64,000 bases of DNA from Deltaproteobacteria bacterium (lineage in GTDB: Bacteria; Desulfobacterota; GWC2-55-46). Under the pieces are notes generated by a model. The model saw only the letters and a list, made by a program, of their open reading frames with translations. It ran no database searches and was not told the DNA's origin. Numbering within the stretch: position 1 is the stretch's first letter; each line of letters opens with the position of its first letter. Below, in pieces: positions 47,050 to 55,579 of the stretch. The stretch is from contig JACRNL010000011.1 of the NCBI GenBank assembly GCA_016234935.1, positions 193,472-257,471 of the forward strand, given 5' to 3'. The translations under genes were made by a program, and so were the position numbers.

Positions 47050-47082
47050 CGCAAACAGCCGTGCAGGCGAGCGGTGCTGGGC
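47013..47082 (-). repeat. Family B element forming the recJ 3' end
   Basis: Inverted repeats GCCCGGCACCACTCGCC and GGCGAGCGGTGCTGGGC. On the minus strand its interior matches the copies at 37503 and 43241. The recJ stop codon TAG (47047-47049) falls within the interior. Confidence 0.85.
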
Positions 47083-47190
47083 GGCCAATCCGTAATGGCG
47101 GCGCGGCCTGCTCAAAATCCTTGACATGCGCGTTAAAACGAAATATAGTTTAACGTTGCAAATCACGGCCTAACATCGAATTTCAAGAAA

Positions 47191-47211
47191 GGGGCTGAGC
47201 CCATTCAGGGG
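47191..47211. repeat. Family A unit in leader of polyamine operon
   Basis: GGGGCTGAGCCCATTCAGGGG, one intergenic unit 16 bases before the first gene of the polyamine/ATP-grasp operon. Confidence 0.65.
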
Positions 47212-47227
47212 ACGGTAAATTAAAGCA

Positions 47228-48280
47228 ATGGCACACGAAACCAGCAGGAAAAGATTTTTGAAAAAGCCGGTGCGTCCGGTGGAGGTCAAATTAAAGGGCA
47301 GCGTGTCTGACCTTGTCAAAAGGATGGGCGACACGGGCTTTCAGGGGAAAAACCTCTCCGTTGCTGTTGACGTCTGGGAAGACATGCTGAAGAATGACAC
47401 GACGATATTTTTCGGCCTCGCGGGCGCCATGGTGCCTGCCGGCATGAGGGAGCTTGTCGTTTACCTCATCAAGAACAGGTACATCGACTGCCTCGTGTCA
47501 ACTGGCGCGAACCTCTTCCACGACATACATGAAACGCTCGGCAGATACCACTGGCAGGGAAGCCCCCATGCCGACGACAACGTGCTTAAAGACCTCGGCA
47601 TAGACCGCATCTACGACGTATATGCCGTTGAAAAGGAGTTTAACGACGCCGACAGGTACATCTACGACTTCGCCGGCTCGCTTGAGAGAAGGCCATACAC
47701 CACGAGGGAGTTTTTGAGCCTCCTCGGCAAAGACCTCTCGAAGAGAAAAGGCAAGGGCGCGCCCGAAGGCATAGTCAGTGCGGCGTACAAGGCGGGCGTG
47801 CCGGTTTATTGCCCGGCCGTGGCCGATTCGTCCATCGGCATCTCTCTGGCCCTTAAGAACGGGGCCGAGCATTTCATATTCGACCTCATCGGCGACGTGA
47901 AGGAGACGGCCGAGATAGCCGCCGGAGCAAAGGAGACCGGCGTCGTCTACGTCGGCGGCGGGACGCCCAAGAACTTCATCCAGCAGACGGAAGTCACGGC
48001 GACCCTCATGTGCAAGAACGTCGAAGGGCATAAATACGCCGTACAGATAACCGCCGACGCCCCTCACTGGGGGGGTCTCAGCGGATGCACCTTCGAGGAG
48101 GCCCAGTCCTGGGGCAAGATCGCGAAAAAGTCGACCCACGCCACCGTCAACGCGGACGCGACCATCGCTCTGCCGTTCATTGTCACGTCGCTAGCGCAGA
48201 GGATGAAGGGTAAAAAGAGAAAGGGCGCCAATCTCGACCTTTCAAAGTCGAATAATATAAGAAAAAGGATTTGGGAATAA
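47228..48280 (+). CDS. Deoxyhypusine synthase-like protein (probable homospermidine synthase)
   Basis: A 350-residue member of the deoxyhypusine synthase fold family. It has V-S-T-G-A-N-L near residue 95, an NAD-site region V-Y-V-G-G-G-T-P-K near 243 and the S-W-G-K-I motif near 297 carrying the catalytic lysine, followed by N-A-D-A-T-I-A-L-P-F. Bacteria lack eIF5A; bacterial homologues characterised so far make homospermidine from putrescine or spermidine. Agmatinase and arginine decarboxylase genes follow directly, so a polyamine role is likely. Spermidine-dependent protein modification remains possible. Confidence 0.85.
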   Translation: MAHETSRKRFLKKPVRPVEVKLKGSVSDLVKRMGDTGFQGKNLSVAVDVWEDMLKNDTTIFFGLAGAMVPAGMRELVVYLIKNRYIDCLVSTGANLFHDIHETLGRYHWQGSPHADDNVLKDLGIDRIYDVYAVEKEFNDADRYIYDFAGSLERRPYTTREFLSLLGKDLSKRKGKGAPEGIVSAAYKAGVPVYCPAVADSSIGISLALKNGAEHFIFDLIGDVKETAEIAAGAKETGVVYVGGGTPKNFIQQTEVTATLMCKNVEGHKYAVQITADAPHWGGLSGCTFEEAQSWGKIAKKSTHATVNADATIALPFIVTSLAQRMKGKKRKGANLDLSKSNNIRKRIWE

Positions 48281-48286
48281 TATAAA

Positions 48287-49177
48287 GTGGACAGCATATT
48301 CAACTTCGGGGGACTGACGCAGGAGATGCTGGACAGGAAGACGCCCAGATTTTCGGTGCTTCCGGTTCCATACGATCTTACGGCGTCTTATACAAGCGGC
48401 ATGAGGAACGGCCCGCGCGCCATCATCGAGGCGTCAACGCACATGGAGCTTTATGATGATGAGCTTAAATGCGAGCCGTATGAGGCGGGAATAGAGACGC
48501 TGCCGTCTCTTGAGCCTACGGCCCTTGGGCCGCGGGAGATGATAAACAGGGTCAGAAGCGCGGCGTCGCGGATAATCGCCTCGAAAAGGATCCCCGTGCT
48601 TATTGGCGGAGAGCACAGCGTCACGCTTGGCATGGTCGAGGCCCTTCTTGAGAAGTATCCGAAGATGTCGGTGCTTCAGCTTGACGCCCACGCCGACATG
48701 AGGGACGAGTATCAGGACAGCCCCTTTAATCACGCGTGCGTCGCAAGAAGGATTTCCGAGATATGCCCGATAGTCCAGGTGGGCATAAGGAGCCTCAGCG
48801 CTTCCGAGGCTGAGTTCCTTGACGGTGAAAAGGCAAAGGGCAAAAAGGCCAAATCGCGGATAACGACCTTCAGCGCCGTTGACGCGCTTAAAGGCGTTGC
48901 CGACAAGGCGGCCAGGGCGCTTACGGACGACATATTCATCACCGTTGACCTCGACGTATTTGACCCGGCGATAATGCCCGCGACAGGCACTCCGGAGCCG
49001 GGCGGCCTTTTCTGGTATGACGCGCTTGCGATTTTAAGGAAGGTCATCTCTAAAAAAAGGACGGTAGGTTTTGACGTCGTGGAGCTTTGTCCCTTGCCCG
49101 GCAATATCGCGCCGGATTTTCTTTCAGCCAGGCTCGTATACAAGATGATGGGATACGTCAACGAAACGATGGATTAG
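48287..49177 (+). CDS. speB: Agmatinase
   Basis: Hydrolyses agmatine to putrescine and urea. The 296-residue ureohydrolase has all Mn-binding motifs: G-G-E-H-S near residue 107, D-A-H-A-D near 130, and D-L-D-V-F-D-P near 224 followed by P-G-T-P-E-P-G-G-L. It starts at a GTG six bases after the preceding gene. Its substrate is supplied by the arginine decarboxylase encoded next. Confidence 0.92.
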   Translation: MDSIFNFGGLTQEMLDRKTPRFSVLPVPYDLTASYTSGMRNGPRAIIEASTHMELYDDELKCEPYEAGIETLPSLEPTALGPREMINRVRSAASRIIASKRIPVLIGGEHSVTLGMVEALLEKYPKMSVLQLDAHADMRDEYQDSPFNHACVARRISEICPIVQVGIRSLSASEAEFLDGEKAKGKKAKSRITTFSAVDALKGVADKAARALTDDIFITVDLDVFDPAIMPATGTPEPGGLFWYDALAILRKVISKKRTVGFDVVELCPLPGNIAPDFLSARLVYKMMGYVNETMD

Positions 49178-49271
49178 CTCTTCCGGGGACACGGCCATGT
49201 CCTGCATGCGCCTCTTGAAAAAACAGGCGGCAAAGCGCGGTCAGACTAAATAAAAGCAGGGGGTAGGTAAA

Positions 49272-49817
49272 ATGTTCGTTCCTAAAAGGGTATTTTTCAC
49301 GAAAGGCGTTGGAACGCATAAAGAGGAGCTGCATTCATTTGAGCTGGCTCTGCGTGACGCCGGCATAGAGAAGTTCAATCTCGTTCAGGTATCAAGCATA
49401 TTCCCGCCGGGCTGCAAGATAATCTCTCGGTCGCTGGGCATAAAAAAGCTCTCTCCGGGACAGGTCACCTTCTGCGTCATGAGCAGGCTTGCCAGCAATG
49501 AACCCCGCCGTCTCGTTGCCGCCTCCGTTGGATGCGCCATCCCAATGGACAGGAAGGTCTACGGCTACCTCAGCGAACATCACGCCTATGGCCAGACGGA
49601 TACGCTCGCAGGCGACTACGCCGAAGACCTCGCGGCCGCGATGCTCGCCTCCACGCTCGGCATCGCGCTCGATGAGAGCCTCGGCTGGGACGAGAAAAAG
49701 GAGATATACCGCATAAGCGACAAGATAGTAAAGACCACTAACATCACGCAGTCCGCGATAGTCAAGGGCGACGGCAAATACACCACGGTCGTGGCCGCCG
49801 CGGTTCTGGTACTGTAG
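49272..49817 (+). CDS. pdaD: Pyruvoyl-dependent arginine decarboxylase
   Basis: Converts arginine to agmatine using a pyruvoyl group made by self-cleavage. The 181-residue proenzyme contains Q-V-S-S-I-F-P-P-G near residue 41; cleavage between the two serines would create the pyruvoyl-bearing alpha chain. Other family features are the starting [12 protein letters not shown] motif and E-H-H-A-Y-G-Q near 100. With agmatinase and the deoxyhypusine-synthase-like enzyme it completes an arginine-agmatine-putrescine-homospermidine route. Confidence 0.93.
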   Translation: MFVPKRVFFTKGVGTHKEELHSFELALRDAGIEKFNLVQVSSIFPPGCKIISRSLGIKKLSPGQVTFCVMSRLASNEPRRLVAASVGCAIPMDRKVYGYLSEHHAYGQTDTLAGDYAEDLAAAMLASTLGIALDESLGWDEKKEIYRISDKIVKTTNITQSAIVKGDGKYTTVVAAAVLVL

Positions 49818-49833
49818 ACCCGCCGGTATCTCT

Positions 49834-50856
49834 ATGAGAGTCGGGCTTACATACAACCTCAGAAAAGAGGTCAGCTCCGCGGAAGGACTTCCCGAGGACT
49901 TTTACGCTGAATGCGATGCCGCCTCGACGATTGACGCGGTAAAGGCCGCCATCCTTGACAGGCACGAAGACGTCATAATGGTCGAGGCCGATGAATGCGC
50001 CTTTGAAAAGCTAAAGAAGGAAAGACCTGACATAGTCTTCAATATGGCCGAGGGTCTCTGGGGCGAAAGCCGCGAGGCCCAGTTGCCGGCCATAATGGAG
50101 ATGCTTCGGATACCATACACCGGCTCATCCCCGCTCGCCCTCGCCCTGACTCTCAACAAGGCAAAGGCCAAGGAAATACTCTCATGCCACGGAGTGCCAA
50201 CGGCCAGGTTCACGGTAGCGGCCGACGCCTCCTTTGACGCCGTCATGGCCGCGTCCCGTCTTAACTTTCCCATGATGGTCAAGCCGCTCCTTGAAGGCTC
50301 CAGCAAGGGGATAAGGAACGACTCGGTTGTGCATAATATTGACTCCCTCAAAAAAAAGGTGGAAAGCCTTATCAGCGGCTACCGGCAACCGGCGCTAATC
50401 GAAGAGTACCTTGACGGCAGGGAGTTTACCGTCGCACTTCTCGGCAACGGCGCCAAGCTCCGCTGCCTGCCGATTGTCGAGATAAACTATTCGGCCCTTC
50501 CGGAAGGCGTAACCCCGATATACTCATACGAGGCCAAGTGGATATTCGACAGGCCTGAGAGCCCCTTGGATATATTCAGCTGTCCGGCCAAACTTGACGC
50601 CGGGCTCAAAAAAGCGATAGAGGCCGCGGCTATTAACGCATTTAACGCCCTTGACATAAAGGACTGGTGCAGAATAGACGTAAGGCTCGACCGCGCCGGC
50701 GCGCCGAACATCATAGAGCTTAATCCGCTGCCCGGCATCCTTGCGGACCCAAGAGAGAATTCATGCTTTCCCAAGGCCGCAAGGGCCGCGGGGCTTGACT
50801 TCAGCACCATGGTCAATTCTGTAATTGACATTGCGCGGGAGCGTTACGGCATATGA
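49834..50856 (+). CDS. ATP-grasp ligase 1, D-Ala-D-Ala ligase-like
   Basis: The 340-residue protein has the Ddl-type fold: a Rossmann-like N-terminus (M-R-V-G-L-T-Y-N-L-R), N-M-A-E-G near residue 71, I-P-Y-T-G-S near 92, ATP-grasp M-V-K-P-L-L-E-G-S-S-K-G near 148, E-E-Y-L-D-G-R-E-F and the metal-binding E-L-N-P-L-P-G near 292. It differs from the true Ddl at 23961 and lies in a polyamine operon. It should join a carboxylate to an amine with ATP, but the substrates are unknown. Its stop overlaps the start of the second ligase. Confidence 0.8.
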   Translation: MRVGLTYNLRKEVSSAEGLPEDFYAECDAASTIDAVKAAILDRHEDVIMVEADECAFEKLKKERPDIVFNMAEGLWGESREAQLPAIMEMLRIPYTGSSPLALALTLNKAKAKEILSCHGVPTARFTVAADASFDAVMAASRLNFPMMVKPLLEGSSKGIRNDSVVHNIDSLKKKVESLISGYRQPALIEEYLDGREFTVALLGNGAKLRCLPIVEINYSALPEGVTPIYSYEAKWIFDRPESPLDIFSCPAKLDAGLKKAIEAAAINAFNALDIKDWCRIDVRLDRAGAPNIIELNPLPGILADPRENSCFPKAARAAGLDFSTMVNSVIDIARERYGI

Positions 50857-51908
50857 ATTTGAAAGGGGTTGAACCCCCTCAGGGGGTAAGGATAATATAC
50901 AACGACGACACCGGCGCTCCGGATGCCCACAATCCTGTTGACGCCAGGCTCTATCCTGACCTTGAGGAAGTGGCCGAGACAGCCGCGGAGGTAGACGCCG
51001 CGCTCCGCGCGGAAGGTTTCCGGACGGTTGTCACGCCGCTGCGCGCCTCAGGAAGGGGCGCGCTTACGGACTTCGTCCGTGAGATAAGCGCTGGCGCCGA
51101 GGGCATGATCTTCAATATCTGCGAAGGCGCCTTTGGCAGGAGCTCCCTTGAGATGAACGTCGCCGCGCTGCTGGAGCTGCACGGATTGAAGTTTACCGGA
51201 AGCCCGTCCCTGACGCTGGGGCTTAGCCTTGACAAAGGGCTTTCAAAGGATATTTTGAGCAGCCGCGGCATCATGACGCCGGATTACTGTGTGCTTAATG
51301 ACGTCCCCTCGAAGCTTAAAGGACATCTCGACTTCCCTCTGATAGTGAAGCCGCTTCGCGAGGACGCAAGCATCGGCATTGATTCCGGCGCGGTCGTAAG
51401 CACGATGAAGGAGCTGAAGGCGCGCGTCGAGCTGGTCTTGACGAAGTACAAACAGCCGGCAATTATCGAGGAGTACATCGAAGGCAGGGAGTTTAACGTG
51501 GCCGTCATAGGCAACGGCAAGGAGATGAAGGCGCTTCCTCTGGCGGAGCTGACCTTCGTCGACTTCCCCGCGGGCGTGCCGCGGATATGCAGCTACGAGG
51601 CAAAATGGCTTCCAACCAGCGTTCTTTACAAAAAGACCGTCCCCCAATGTCCGGCGGACGTCAGCGAAGAGCTGCAGGCTGAGATGACGGTCGTTGCCGA
51701 AAGGGCATACGAGGCGATGGGCTGCCGGGACTATGCGAGGGTGGACATGAGGGTAGGGGAGAGCGGCATCCTGAAGGTGCTTGAGGTAAACCCCAATCCG
51801 GATCTGTCGTCCAACGCAGGGCTCGCGAGGGCCGCCGGCGCGGCGGGCTTTTCTTATTCGAAGTTCATCGCCGGGATCGTCGCGACAGCGGCTAAAAGAT
51901 ACGAATAG
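50853..51908 (+). CDS. ATP-grasp ligase 2, D-Ala-D-Ala ligase-like
   Basis: A 351-residue paralogue of the preceding ligase. It has N-I-C-E-G-A-F-G near residue 88, L-K-F-T-G-S-P near 112, I-V-K-P-L-R-E-D-A-S-I-G near 165, E-E-Y-I-E-G-R-E-F near 207 and L-E-V-N-P-N-P near 310. The first codons are unusual: after M-N-L-K comes a translated family A unit (residues 5-11) and only then the family-typical V-R-I-I-Y-N start. ATG overlaps the previous stop (ATGA), suggesting coupled translation and possibly a heteromeric or sequential pair. Confidence 0.8.
   Translation: MNLKGVEPPQGVRIIYNDDTGAPDAHNPVDARLYPDLEEVAETAAEVDAALRAEGFRTVVTPLRASGRGALTDFVREISAGAEGMIFNICEGAFGRSSLEMNVAALLELHGLKFTGSPSLTLGLSLDKGLSKDILSSRGIMTPDYCVLNDVPSKLKGHLDFPLIVKPLREDASIGIDSGAVVSTMKELKARVELVLTKYKQPAIIEEYIEGREFNVAVIGNGKEMKALPLAELTFVDFPAGVPRICSYEAKWLPTSVLYKKTVPQCPADVSEELQAEMTVVAERAYEAMGCRDYARVDMRVGESGILKVLEVNPNPDLSSNAGLARAAGAAGFSYSKFIAGIVATAAKRYE
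50865..50885 (+). repeat. Family A unit at the N-terminus of ATP-grasp ligase 2
   Basis: One unit read as GVEPPQ-G at residues 5-11, immediately after the start and before the first predicted beta strand. Confidence 0.8.
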
Positions 51909-51942
51909 ATTGTCATGACCGCTAACGTGAGCGGAGGCGCGG

Positions 51943-52416
51943 GTGGGTATAAGAAAGGCCGTTAAAATGGACAGGGCGGCGCTTGCCGGGATGATAAACT
52001 CAAGCGGCAACCTTACAGGGGATGAAAAGGATTGCGCGGTCGAACTCCTCGATATTTACCTTAATAGCGGCGCCGGGAAGGATTATTCCTTCGTTGTTGA
52101 GACGGACGATAAAAACAACGCAACCGGGTATGCCTGCTACGGCAAGAGGCCTTTGACGCAGGGCACATATGACCTTTATTGGATAGTGGTCGATCCGGCG
52201 CACAGGCGGAAGGGCGTCGGCGCAAGGCTTGTCGCCGCGGTGATGGAAAAGCTGAAGGCCGATGGCGCGCGCCTTCTGGTTGCCGAGACCTCAGGCACCA
52301 AAGGGTATGCGGCGGCCATGAGTTTTTACATGAAGAACGGTTTTGCGCTTGAGGCCCGCGTAAAGGAGTTCTACAAACCGGGCGACGATCTCATGCTGTT
52401 CGTCAGACGCCTCTGA
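51943..52416 (+). CDS. GNAT-family N-acetyltransferase
   Basis: The 157-residue protein has the GNAT acetyl-CoA site R-R-K-G-V-G-A-R-L near residue 88, preceded by the W-I-V-V-D-P-A-H strand, and the C-terminal F-Y-M-K-N-G-F motif near 127. It starts with GTG 34 bases after the second ATP-grasp gene. The substrate is unknown; as part of the polyamine/ligase operon it may acetylate a polyamine or a ligase product. Confidence 0.8.
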   Translation: MGIRKAVKMDRAALAGMINSSGNLTGDEKDCAVELLDIYLNSGAGKDYSFVVETDDKNNATGYACYGKRPLTQGTYDLYWIVVDPAHRRKGVGARLVAAVMEKLKADGARLLVAETSGTKGYAAAMSFYMKNGFALEARVKEFYKPGDDLMLFVRRL

Positions 52417-52448
52417 CGGCGAATCATCTCAGCCGGAGGTCTTCGGGA

Positions 52449-53066
52449 GTGGAGCAGGAAAAGATAAAAAAAATATACGCGGCGTATTCGAATGTCTACG
52501 ACGCGATATTTAAAAGAATATTTTATCCCCGGATAAAACATGCGATCGCCGTAATGGACATAAAGCCCGGCGAGAGGATACTTGACGTCGGCGTGGGCAC
52601 GGGCATCTCTCTCGGCGCGTTCCCAAAGCACTGCAGGGTGGTCGGCATCGACCTTTCGACCGAGATGCTCATGAAGGCGAAAAAGAAGGTGGTAAAGAAC
52701 CGCCTCGGCAACATCAAGGTCGTGAGCATGGACGCCATGTCCGTGGGCTTCAGGGACAACTCCTTTGACAGGGTCTTTCTCTCTCACGTCGTAAGCGTGG
52801 TGCCTGACCCGTACAGGATGATGTCCGAGGTCAAGAGGGTTTGCAGAAAGGGCGGACAGGTTGTGATAGTCAACCACTTCAAGAGCAGGAACAAGCTTGT
52901 CGAAACTGTCGAGAAGGTCATAAATCCGATATGCAAGCAGCTCGGCTGGAGGAATGACCTTTGCCTCAGCGAGTTCATCGCCAATTCGGGCCTGCGGGTG
53001 AATAAGAAGTATATGCTGAGAAAGCTCGATTTCTGGCACATCGTCTTTGCCACGAACGAAAAGTAG
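52449..53066 (+). CDS. Class I methyltransferase, PmtA-like
   Basis: The 205-residue SAM-dependent methyltransferase has L-D-V-G-V-G-T-G near residue 46, V-V-G-I-D-L-S near 65, S-M-D-A-M and F-L-S-H-V-V-S-V-V-P-D near 115. The N-terminal Y-D-A-I-F-K-R-I-F-Y-P-R and overall size resemble the Rhodobacter-type phosphatidylethanolamine N-methyltransferase. It lies 32 bases after the GNAT gene and probably ends the operon. Another amine may be the true acceptor. Confidence 0.72.
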   Translation: MEQEKIKKIYAAYSNVYDAIFKRIFYPRIKHAIAVMDIKPGERILDVGVGTGISLGAFPKHCRVVGIDLSTEMLMKAKKKVVKNRLGNIKVVSMDAMSVGFRDNSFDRVFLSHVVSVVPDPYRMMSEVKRVCRKGGQVVIVNHFKSRNKLVETVEKVINPICKQLGWRNDLCLSEFIANSGLRVNKKYMLRKLDFWHIVFATNEK

Positions 53067-53080
53067 GCCGCTCCAACGGA

Positions 53081-53238
53081 TCCCCCACCCTGCCCTTGTA
53101 TGTTAGACTGTGCCATATTGCGTAATTTTTAAATCTTTTTTTCCCCTCTCCCCTCGCGGGAGGGGGTAGGGTGCGGGGGGGCTTTTTTTCACCCCCACCC
53201 TACCCCCTCAAGGGGGAGGAGAAAAGGAAGGGGCCATC
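53081..53238 (+). repeat. Family C composite repeat upstream of rimI
   Basis: Full-length copy: CCCCCACCCTGCCC, then ATGTTAGACTGTGCCATATT and TAATTTTTAAAT, hairpin CTCTCCCCTCGCGGGAG, then CACCCCCACCC, hairpin CCCCCTCAAGGGGG, and GGAAGGGGCCATC. Nearly collinear with 11176-11373, but without the family A block. Confidence 0.8.
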
Positions 53239-53276
53239 TACCGCTTGCATCCGCAAAAGCCCTCAAGCCGCCGGAT

Positions 53277-53744
53277 ATGCCCGGACATAACATGGATCTG
53301 AAGATAGAGCCGTTGAGGCTCACCGACCTGGATGAAGTCATGAGGATAGAGAGGCTCTCTTTTCCCAATCCCTGGACGCGGGGGATGTTCGAAAACGAGC
53401 TTAAAAATCCGGTGTCATTCGCCTTCGCGGCAAGGGCCGGGGGCGAGCGGCAAGGGCCGGGCGGGATCATCGCGTATTCCATCTTCTGGATAGTCCAGGG
53501 CGAGGCGCACATCCTTAACCTTGCGGTGGACCCCGAATGGAGGAGAAAGGGGGTCGCCCTTACGTTCCTTCAATCCATCCTTGACTTCATGCGTCCGCGG
53601 ACGGTATTTGAAGTATTCCTTGAGGTAAGGATGTCCAATATCGCCGCGATAAGGCTTTACAAAGGCCTCGGTTTCAGGGAGGCCTACGTCCGCAAAAAAT
53701 ATTACGGCGACGAGGACGCCATCGTCATGAAGCTTGAGATGTGA
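53277..53744 (+). CDS. rimI: Ribosomal protein N-acetyltransferase RimI
   Basis: GNAT enzyme of about 150 residues. It has D-L-D-E-V-M-R-I-E, S-F-P-N-P-W-T (the RimI signature), the acetyl-CoA site R-R-K-G-V-A near residue 87, E-V-R-M-S-N-I-A-A-I and L-Y-K-G-L-G-F near 129. RimI acetylates the N-terminus of ribosomal protein S18. The start may be the ATG at 53292, five codons later. A G-rich internal direct repeat at 53428-53462 gives a short R-A-G-G-E-R-Q-G-P-G-G insertion. Confidence 0.87.
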   Translation: MPGHNMDLKIEPLRLTDLDEVMRIERLSFPNPWTRGMFENELKNPVSFAFAARAGGERQGPGGIIAYSIFWIVQGEAHILNLAVDPEWRRKGVALTFLQSILDFMRPRTVFEVFLEVRMSNIAAIRLYKGLGFREAYVRKKYYGDEDAIVMKLEM

Positions 53745-53771
53745 GCGATCATCCTCTATAATAAAAAAACG

Positions 53772-54602
53772 ATGAAAAACAGGATCGAAAGGCTTTGCGA
53801 GATCACGCACAACAAAGAGGTATCATCGAGCTATTTCCGCATCGGCCTCAAGTGGCAGACGCCGCGGATTGCCCCCGGGCAGTTTGTGATGCTTCGCGTC
53901 ACGGACAGCCTCGACCCTCTGCTGAGAAGGCCCTTTGGCATTTACAATGTCATTGATGCCGCAGGCAAGGCAAGCCTCAGGGGCACGGGCATAGAGCTTC
54001 TTTATAAGGTCGTCGGGCGCGGCACGCGCATCCTCTCGCTGAAAAAACCGGGCGAATGCGTAGATGTTCTGGGGCCTCTTGGGAACGGATGGCCTTTGCC
54101 CAGGTTATTGTCAAGCGGGAAAAACAGATGGGGTCGGCACGACAAAATAATAATGACGGGCGGCGGCATGGGCATAGCGCCGCTCTATCTTCTGGCAAAG
54201 AAAATAAAAACCGGCGTGGTGCTCTTCGGCGGAAAGGGCAGGGCGGAGGCCGGGCTGACAAAGGCATTTAAAGGGCATAAAATAAGGATAGCCACCGAGG
54301 ACGGCAGCGTCGGAAAAAAAGGGTTTGTCACGGAGCTATTGAAAGAGGAGCTTGGGCCGGATTCAGCCGTCTGCGCCTGCGGCCCTGTGGGGATGCTGAA
54401 GGCCGTTGCCGCTCTTGCGGATGATGCAGGCGTTGACTGCTACGTGTCGCTTGAAAGCTCAATGGCCTGCGGCATAGGCGCATGCCTTGGCTGCGCCGTT
54501 AAGTCCGGCGCGCACGGCGCGGCGGCTAACAGGGATTACAGGATGGTCTGCTCCGACGGCCCCGTCTTTTTAAGCAGGGACATAGACTGGGAGGCGCTGT
54601 GA
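53772..54602 (+). CDS. pyrK: Dihydroorotate dehydrogenase electron-transfer subunit PyrK
   Basis: Passes electrons from dihydroorotate dehydrogenase to NAD. Of 276 residues, the FAD domain has L-L-R-R-P-F-G-I-Y near residue 46, the NAD part G-G-G-M-G-I-A-P near 129, and the [2Fe-2S] cluster is bound by C-G-I-G-A-C-L-G-C near 232 plus a distal Cys in M-V-C-S-D-G-P. The stop overlaps the pyrD start. Confidence 0.93.
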   Translation: MKNRIERLCEITHNKEVSSSYFRIGLKWQTPRIAPGQFVMLRVTDSLDPLLRRPFGIYNVIDAAGKASLRGTGIELLYKVVGRGTRILSLKKPGECVDVLGPLGNGWPLPRLLSSGKNRWGRHDKIIMTGGGMGIAPLYLLAKKIKTGVVLFGGKGRAEAGLTKAFKGHKIRIATEDGSVGKKGFVTELLKEELGPDSAVCACGPVGMLKAVAALADDAGVDCYVSLESSMACGIGACLGCAVKSGAHGAAANRDYRMVCSDGPVFLSRDIDWEAL

Positions 54603-55531
54603 AGAAAAACGCCGCGGCTTCCTCCGCCCTTTCAACCGAGATAGCGGGCATAAAGTTTCAAAACCCCGTGATGACCGCCTCAGGGACATTCGGCTACGGC
54701 ATGGAGTTCGGCGGATATACGGACTTAAACCGCCTCGGCGCCGTCGTCGTGAAGGGACTGTCCTTAAAGCCGCGCGCCGGAAACCCCGGCCCCCGCATAG
54801 TCGAGACTCCGGGCGGAATGCTCAACGCCATAGGGCTTCAAAACGTCGGCGTAGAGGTTTTTTTAAAGGAAAAGCTCCCGCTCCTCAAGGGATTGAAATG
54901 CCGCGTAATCGCGAACATCTTCGGCGAGACCATCGAGGACTACGCGGAGCTTGCCAAACGGCTTGATAACGCCGAAGGGCTTTGTGCGGTCGAGATAAAC
55001 ATCTCCTGCCCGAACGTCAAAAAGGGCGGCATCGTCTTCGGCACAGACCCCATCGAGGCCGCCAGGGTCGTCCATGCCGTTAGAAGATCAACCGGACTGC
55101 CTGTCATCACGAAGCTGTCGCCAAACGTCACCGACATTAAGGTCTTGGTAAGGGCCGTGGAGGACGCGGGCACGGACGCCGTCTCTCTCATAAACACGCT
55201 CACCGGCATGGCCGTTGACGTCGAGAGGAGGCGCCCGGTTCTCGCCATGAGCACCGGCGGCCTTTCAGGCCCTGCCATAAGGCCGGTCGCCGTGCGGATG
55301 TGCTGGGAGGCGGCAAAGGCCGCAAGGACGCCCATCATCGGCATGGGCGGCATAGTGACCGCCTCTGACGCGCTTGAGTTCATCATCGCGGGCGCGTCGG
55401 CCGTGCAGGTCGGCACCGCCAGCTTCATTGACCCCGATGCCGCCGTGAAGGTTGCCGCGGGCATAGCGGACTATGTAAAAAGGCACAAAACAACCGTCCG
55501 TGAGCTTATCGGGTCGCTTAAGACCGGCTGA
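54599..55531 (+). CDS. pyrD: Dihydroorotate dehydrogenase, class 1B (PyrD)
   Basis: Fourth step of pyrimidine synthesis. The 310-residue FMN protein has M-T-A-S-G-T-F-G-Y-G near residue 21, N-A-I-G-L-Q-N near 78, and E-I-N-I-S-C-P-N-V-K near 135 with the catalytic cysteine typical of class 1. Flavin phosphate is bound by G-M-G-G-I near 258. Presence of PyrK directly upstream marks it as the NAD-linked 1B type. It starts with a GTG overlapping the pyrK stop. Confidence 0.95.
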   Translation: MKKNAAASSALSTEIAGIKFQNPVMTASGTFGYGMEFGGYTDLNRLGAVVVKGLSLKPRAGNPGPRIVETPGGMLNAIGLQNVGVEVFLKEKLPLLKGLKCRVIANIFGETIEDYAELAKRLDNAEGLCAVEINISCPNVKKGGIVFGTDPIEAARVVHAVRRSTGLPVITKLSPNVTDIKVLVRAVEDAGTDAVSLINTLTGMAVDVERRRPVLAMSTGGLSGPAIRPVAVRMCWEAAKAARTPIIGMGGIVTASDALEFIIAGASAVQVGTASFIDPDAAVKVAAGIADYVKRHKTTVRELIGSLKTG

Positions 55532-55562
55532 CAGGTTGGCATGGTTAAAATTCAAAGCGCAT

Positions 55563-55572
55563 GGGGGGGGGG
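55563..55572 (+). repeat. Run of ten G before a small gene
   Basis: Ten consecutive G eight bases before the ATG at 55580, forming part of its ribosome-binding region. Such tracts are prone to slippage during replication. Confidence 0.8.
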
Positions 55573-55579
55573 AAGGGAT

